Assembly (NCBI GenBank): GCA_031550325.1
Contig: JAVBOR010000025.1
Coordinates: 1 to 8,362, forward strand
Direction of reading: 5' to 3'
DNA: 8,362 bases
DNA from: JAVBTT01 sp031550325
GTDB lineage: Bacteria > Bacillota > Clostridia > Oscillospirales > UBA929
Positions within the stretch are counted from its first letter, which is position 1; each line of letters opens with the position of its first letter. The position numbers and the translations under genes were made by a program. A model generated the notes under the pieces. That model did no database searches, was not told the DNA's origin, and worked only from the letters and a program-made list of their open reading frames with translations. Shown here in pieces: positions 7,890 through 8,362 of this stretch.

Positions 7890-8082
7890 CCAGTCGACAT
7901 TTCAAAGCTTTTCCGACCAGGATTCCAGAACATTTCCCCGCATTAGGGCGTAGATGCGGAGGAGTATTCCGAAATCGACAACTCGCCGCTGTGCGGCTTC
8001 GTCCTTTTCCAGGATTCTCGTCGAGCCTGACGCCGCAGGGGGCAGGTTCTTGCTGGACCGAATCCAGGAAATAATAAACCAC
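7890..8082. other. Gene-free spacer with small hairpins and ORF-like frames on both strands
   Basis: I see no convincing gene in this stretch. It holds short hairpins: CCGCAT/ATGCGG (7938-7959), GCCGC/GCGGC with a 3-nt loop (7985-7997) and CTGGA/TCCAG (8053-8067). CCAGGATTC occurs twice as a direct repeat (7917-7925 and 8009-8017). Short frames on both strands give protein-like stretches, for example minus-strand 8084-7902 ending in LESWSEKL and a plus-strand frame containing FLLDRIQEIINHN. None has a credible ribosome site or a recognisable family. It may be a decayed gene, part of a repeat element or a structured RNA. Confidence 0.35.
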
Positions 8083-8115
8083 AACGCTTTCGGGAATTCA
8101 TTTCCCGAAAGCGTT
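8083..8115. repeat. 14-bp perfect hairpin
   Basis: AACGCTTTCGGGAA (8083-8096) pairs perfectly with 8102-8115 around the loop TTCAT. No T-run follows. It is the first of five palindromic units packed into 8083-8324. Confidence 0.6.
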
Positions 8116-8119
8116 TCCC

Positions 8120-8143
8120 TTCAAACCGCCTCAGCGGTTTGAA
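8120..8143. repeat. 10-bp perfect hairpin
   Basis: TTCAAACCGC (8120-8129) pairs perfectly with 8134-8143 around the loop CTCA. It lies 4 nt after the previous hairpin and 4 nt before the branched element. No T-run follows. Confidence 0.55.
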
Positions 8144-8147
8144 CCAA

Positions 8148-8259
8148 CTCCCGTTTGTCAAAGAACCGAAGGCTCTTTGACAGTCTGAGGCCATCCCGGA
8201 TTCACTCCGGGATGGCCTTGAGACTGTAGACAAACCTTCGATTTGTCTACAAACGGGAG
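8148..8259. repeat. Nested four-way-junction (cloverleaf-like) palindromic element; contains family copy 3
   Basis: An outer perfect 11-bp stem (CTCCCGTTTGT at 8148-8158 with 8249-8259) encloses three complete hairpins. Arm A is 8156-8182: nine pairs, one mismatch and two more pairs, with core CAAAGAACC. Arm B is 8181-8226: six pairs, a small bulge, then 13 perfect pairs at 8188-8200/8206-8218. Arm C is 8226-8250: nine perfect pairs. Neighbouring arms share 1-3 bases at their feet and abut without spacer, so the whole 112 nt can fold into a compact four-way junction. It is not a tRNA: no T-loop or anticodon-arm signature is visible and the arm sizes are wrong. It may be a repeat built by nested insertion of palindromes, or a structured RNA. 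Confidence 0.6.
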
Positions 8260-8265
8260 CAGGAA

Positions 8266-8285
8266 CGCGTCTTTGTGAAGACGCG
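8266..8285. repeat. 8-bp hairpin
   Basis: CGCGTCTT (8266-8273) pairs perfectly with 8278-8285 around the loop TGTG. It lies 6 nt after the branched element and 9 nt before the terminator. Its function is unknown. Confidence 0.45.
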
Positions 8286-8294
8286 CCAGCCTGT

Positions 8295-8324
8295 CAAAAA
8301 AGTCGCCAAAAGGCGACTTTTTTG
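8295..8324. terminator. Bidirectional intrinsic terminator
   Basis: CAAAAAAGTCGCC (8295-8307) pairs perfectly with 8312-8324 around the loop AAAA. The GC-rich core GTCGCC/GGCGAC is followed by six T residues on the + strand (8318-8323) and, by symmetry, six on the minus strand. This is the only hairpin in the window with the classic stem-plus-U-tract form. It insulates the region to the left from the promoter immediately to its right. Confidence 0.85.
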
Positions 8325-8331
8325 GTATAAT
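8323..8331 (+). promoter_or_regulatory. Extended -10 promoter (TGG-TATAAT)
   Basis: A perfect -10 hexamer TATAAT (8326-8331) is preceded by TG at 8323-8324, giving the extended -10 form TGnTATAAT. No TTGACA-like -35 is found at 16-18 nt upstream, where the terminator stem lies; an extended -10 can compensate for that. Initiation would be expected near 8338, so the downstream gene probably begins beyond the window. ATG triplets at 8343 and 8350 would sit almost at the transcript start. Confidence 0.55.
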
Positions 8332-8362
8332 GGAGTTGGGTGATGAGGGATGTTAGAAAAAG

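Noticed and set aside
8148..8259. tRNA or tmRNA suggested by the cloverleaf-like folding
   Set aside because: Arm lengths (13-bp middle arm, 11-bp outer stem), missing TTCGA-type T-loop, absent anticodon-loop layout and 112-nt size do not fit.
7846..8324. CRISPR array suggested by many short palindromes
   Set aside because: The palindromes differ from one another in sequence and length, spacers are 4-9 nt, and there is no regular repeat unit or cas gene.
8343..8362. Possible start of another gene (ATG at 8343 with GGAG at 8332-8335, or ATG at 8350)
   Set aside because: The -10 element at 8326-8331 would place transcription start near 8338, so the GGAG would not be transcribed, and only 4-6 codons remain in the window. 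This is too little to call a gene.

Overview
The window looks like chromosomal DNA of a high-GC, Gram-positive-type anaerobe, most likely a Clostridia/Bacillota polysaccharide degrader. This is inferred from a YesM/YesN-type two-component pair beside a very large modular glycosidase; no rRNA or other marker fixes the taxon. All three genes are on the + strand and use GC-rich third codon positions.

Region 1 (1-4368) is the 3' part of a giant modular carbohydrate-active enzyme, 1455 codons in the window with its N-terminus missing. Its order is GH30 catalytic domain and beta-domain, cadherin/Ig-like spacer, CBM6-like module, GH5 catalytic domain, Pro-Glu linker, CBM-like beta-sandwich, Pro-Glu linker, FN3-associated/CHB_HEX-type module, Ig-like module and an unassigned C-terminal domain. 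Both catalytic Glu pairs are present. The GH5 motifs resemble the fungal exo-1,3-beta-glucanase group, so a mixed beta-glucan substrate is plausible.

Region 2 (4369-4564) is a hairpin-rich spacer. It has a perfect 19-bp stem without a U-tract, then a second hairpin belonging to a small dispersed family.

Region 3 (4565-7844) is a two-gene operon with a 4-nt gap. It encodes a membrane histidine kinase (YesM type) and a receiver/AraC-type response regulator (YesN type). The adjacency suggests they sense an extracellular sugar or oligosaccharide and control local glycan-use genes, possibly including the glycosidase. The sequence does not prove this.

Region 4 (7845-8362) has no gene I can support. 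It begins with a strong hairpin just after the regulator stop. A structured stretch of about 190 nt follows, with weak ORF-like frames on both strands. Then comes a tightly packed row of palindromes (8083-8324), one of which is a nested four-way-junction structure. The row ends in a clear bidirectional intrinsic terminator, immediately followed by an extended -10 promoter for a gene beyond the window. Three exact words of 9-10 nt occur in the same order in region 2 and region 4, so a related repeat element seems to lie on both sides of the two-component operon.
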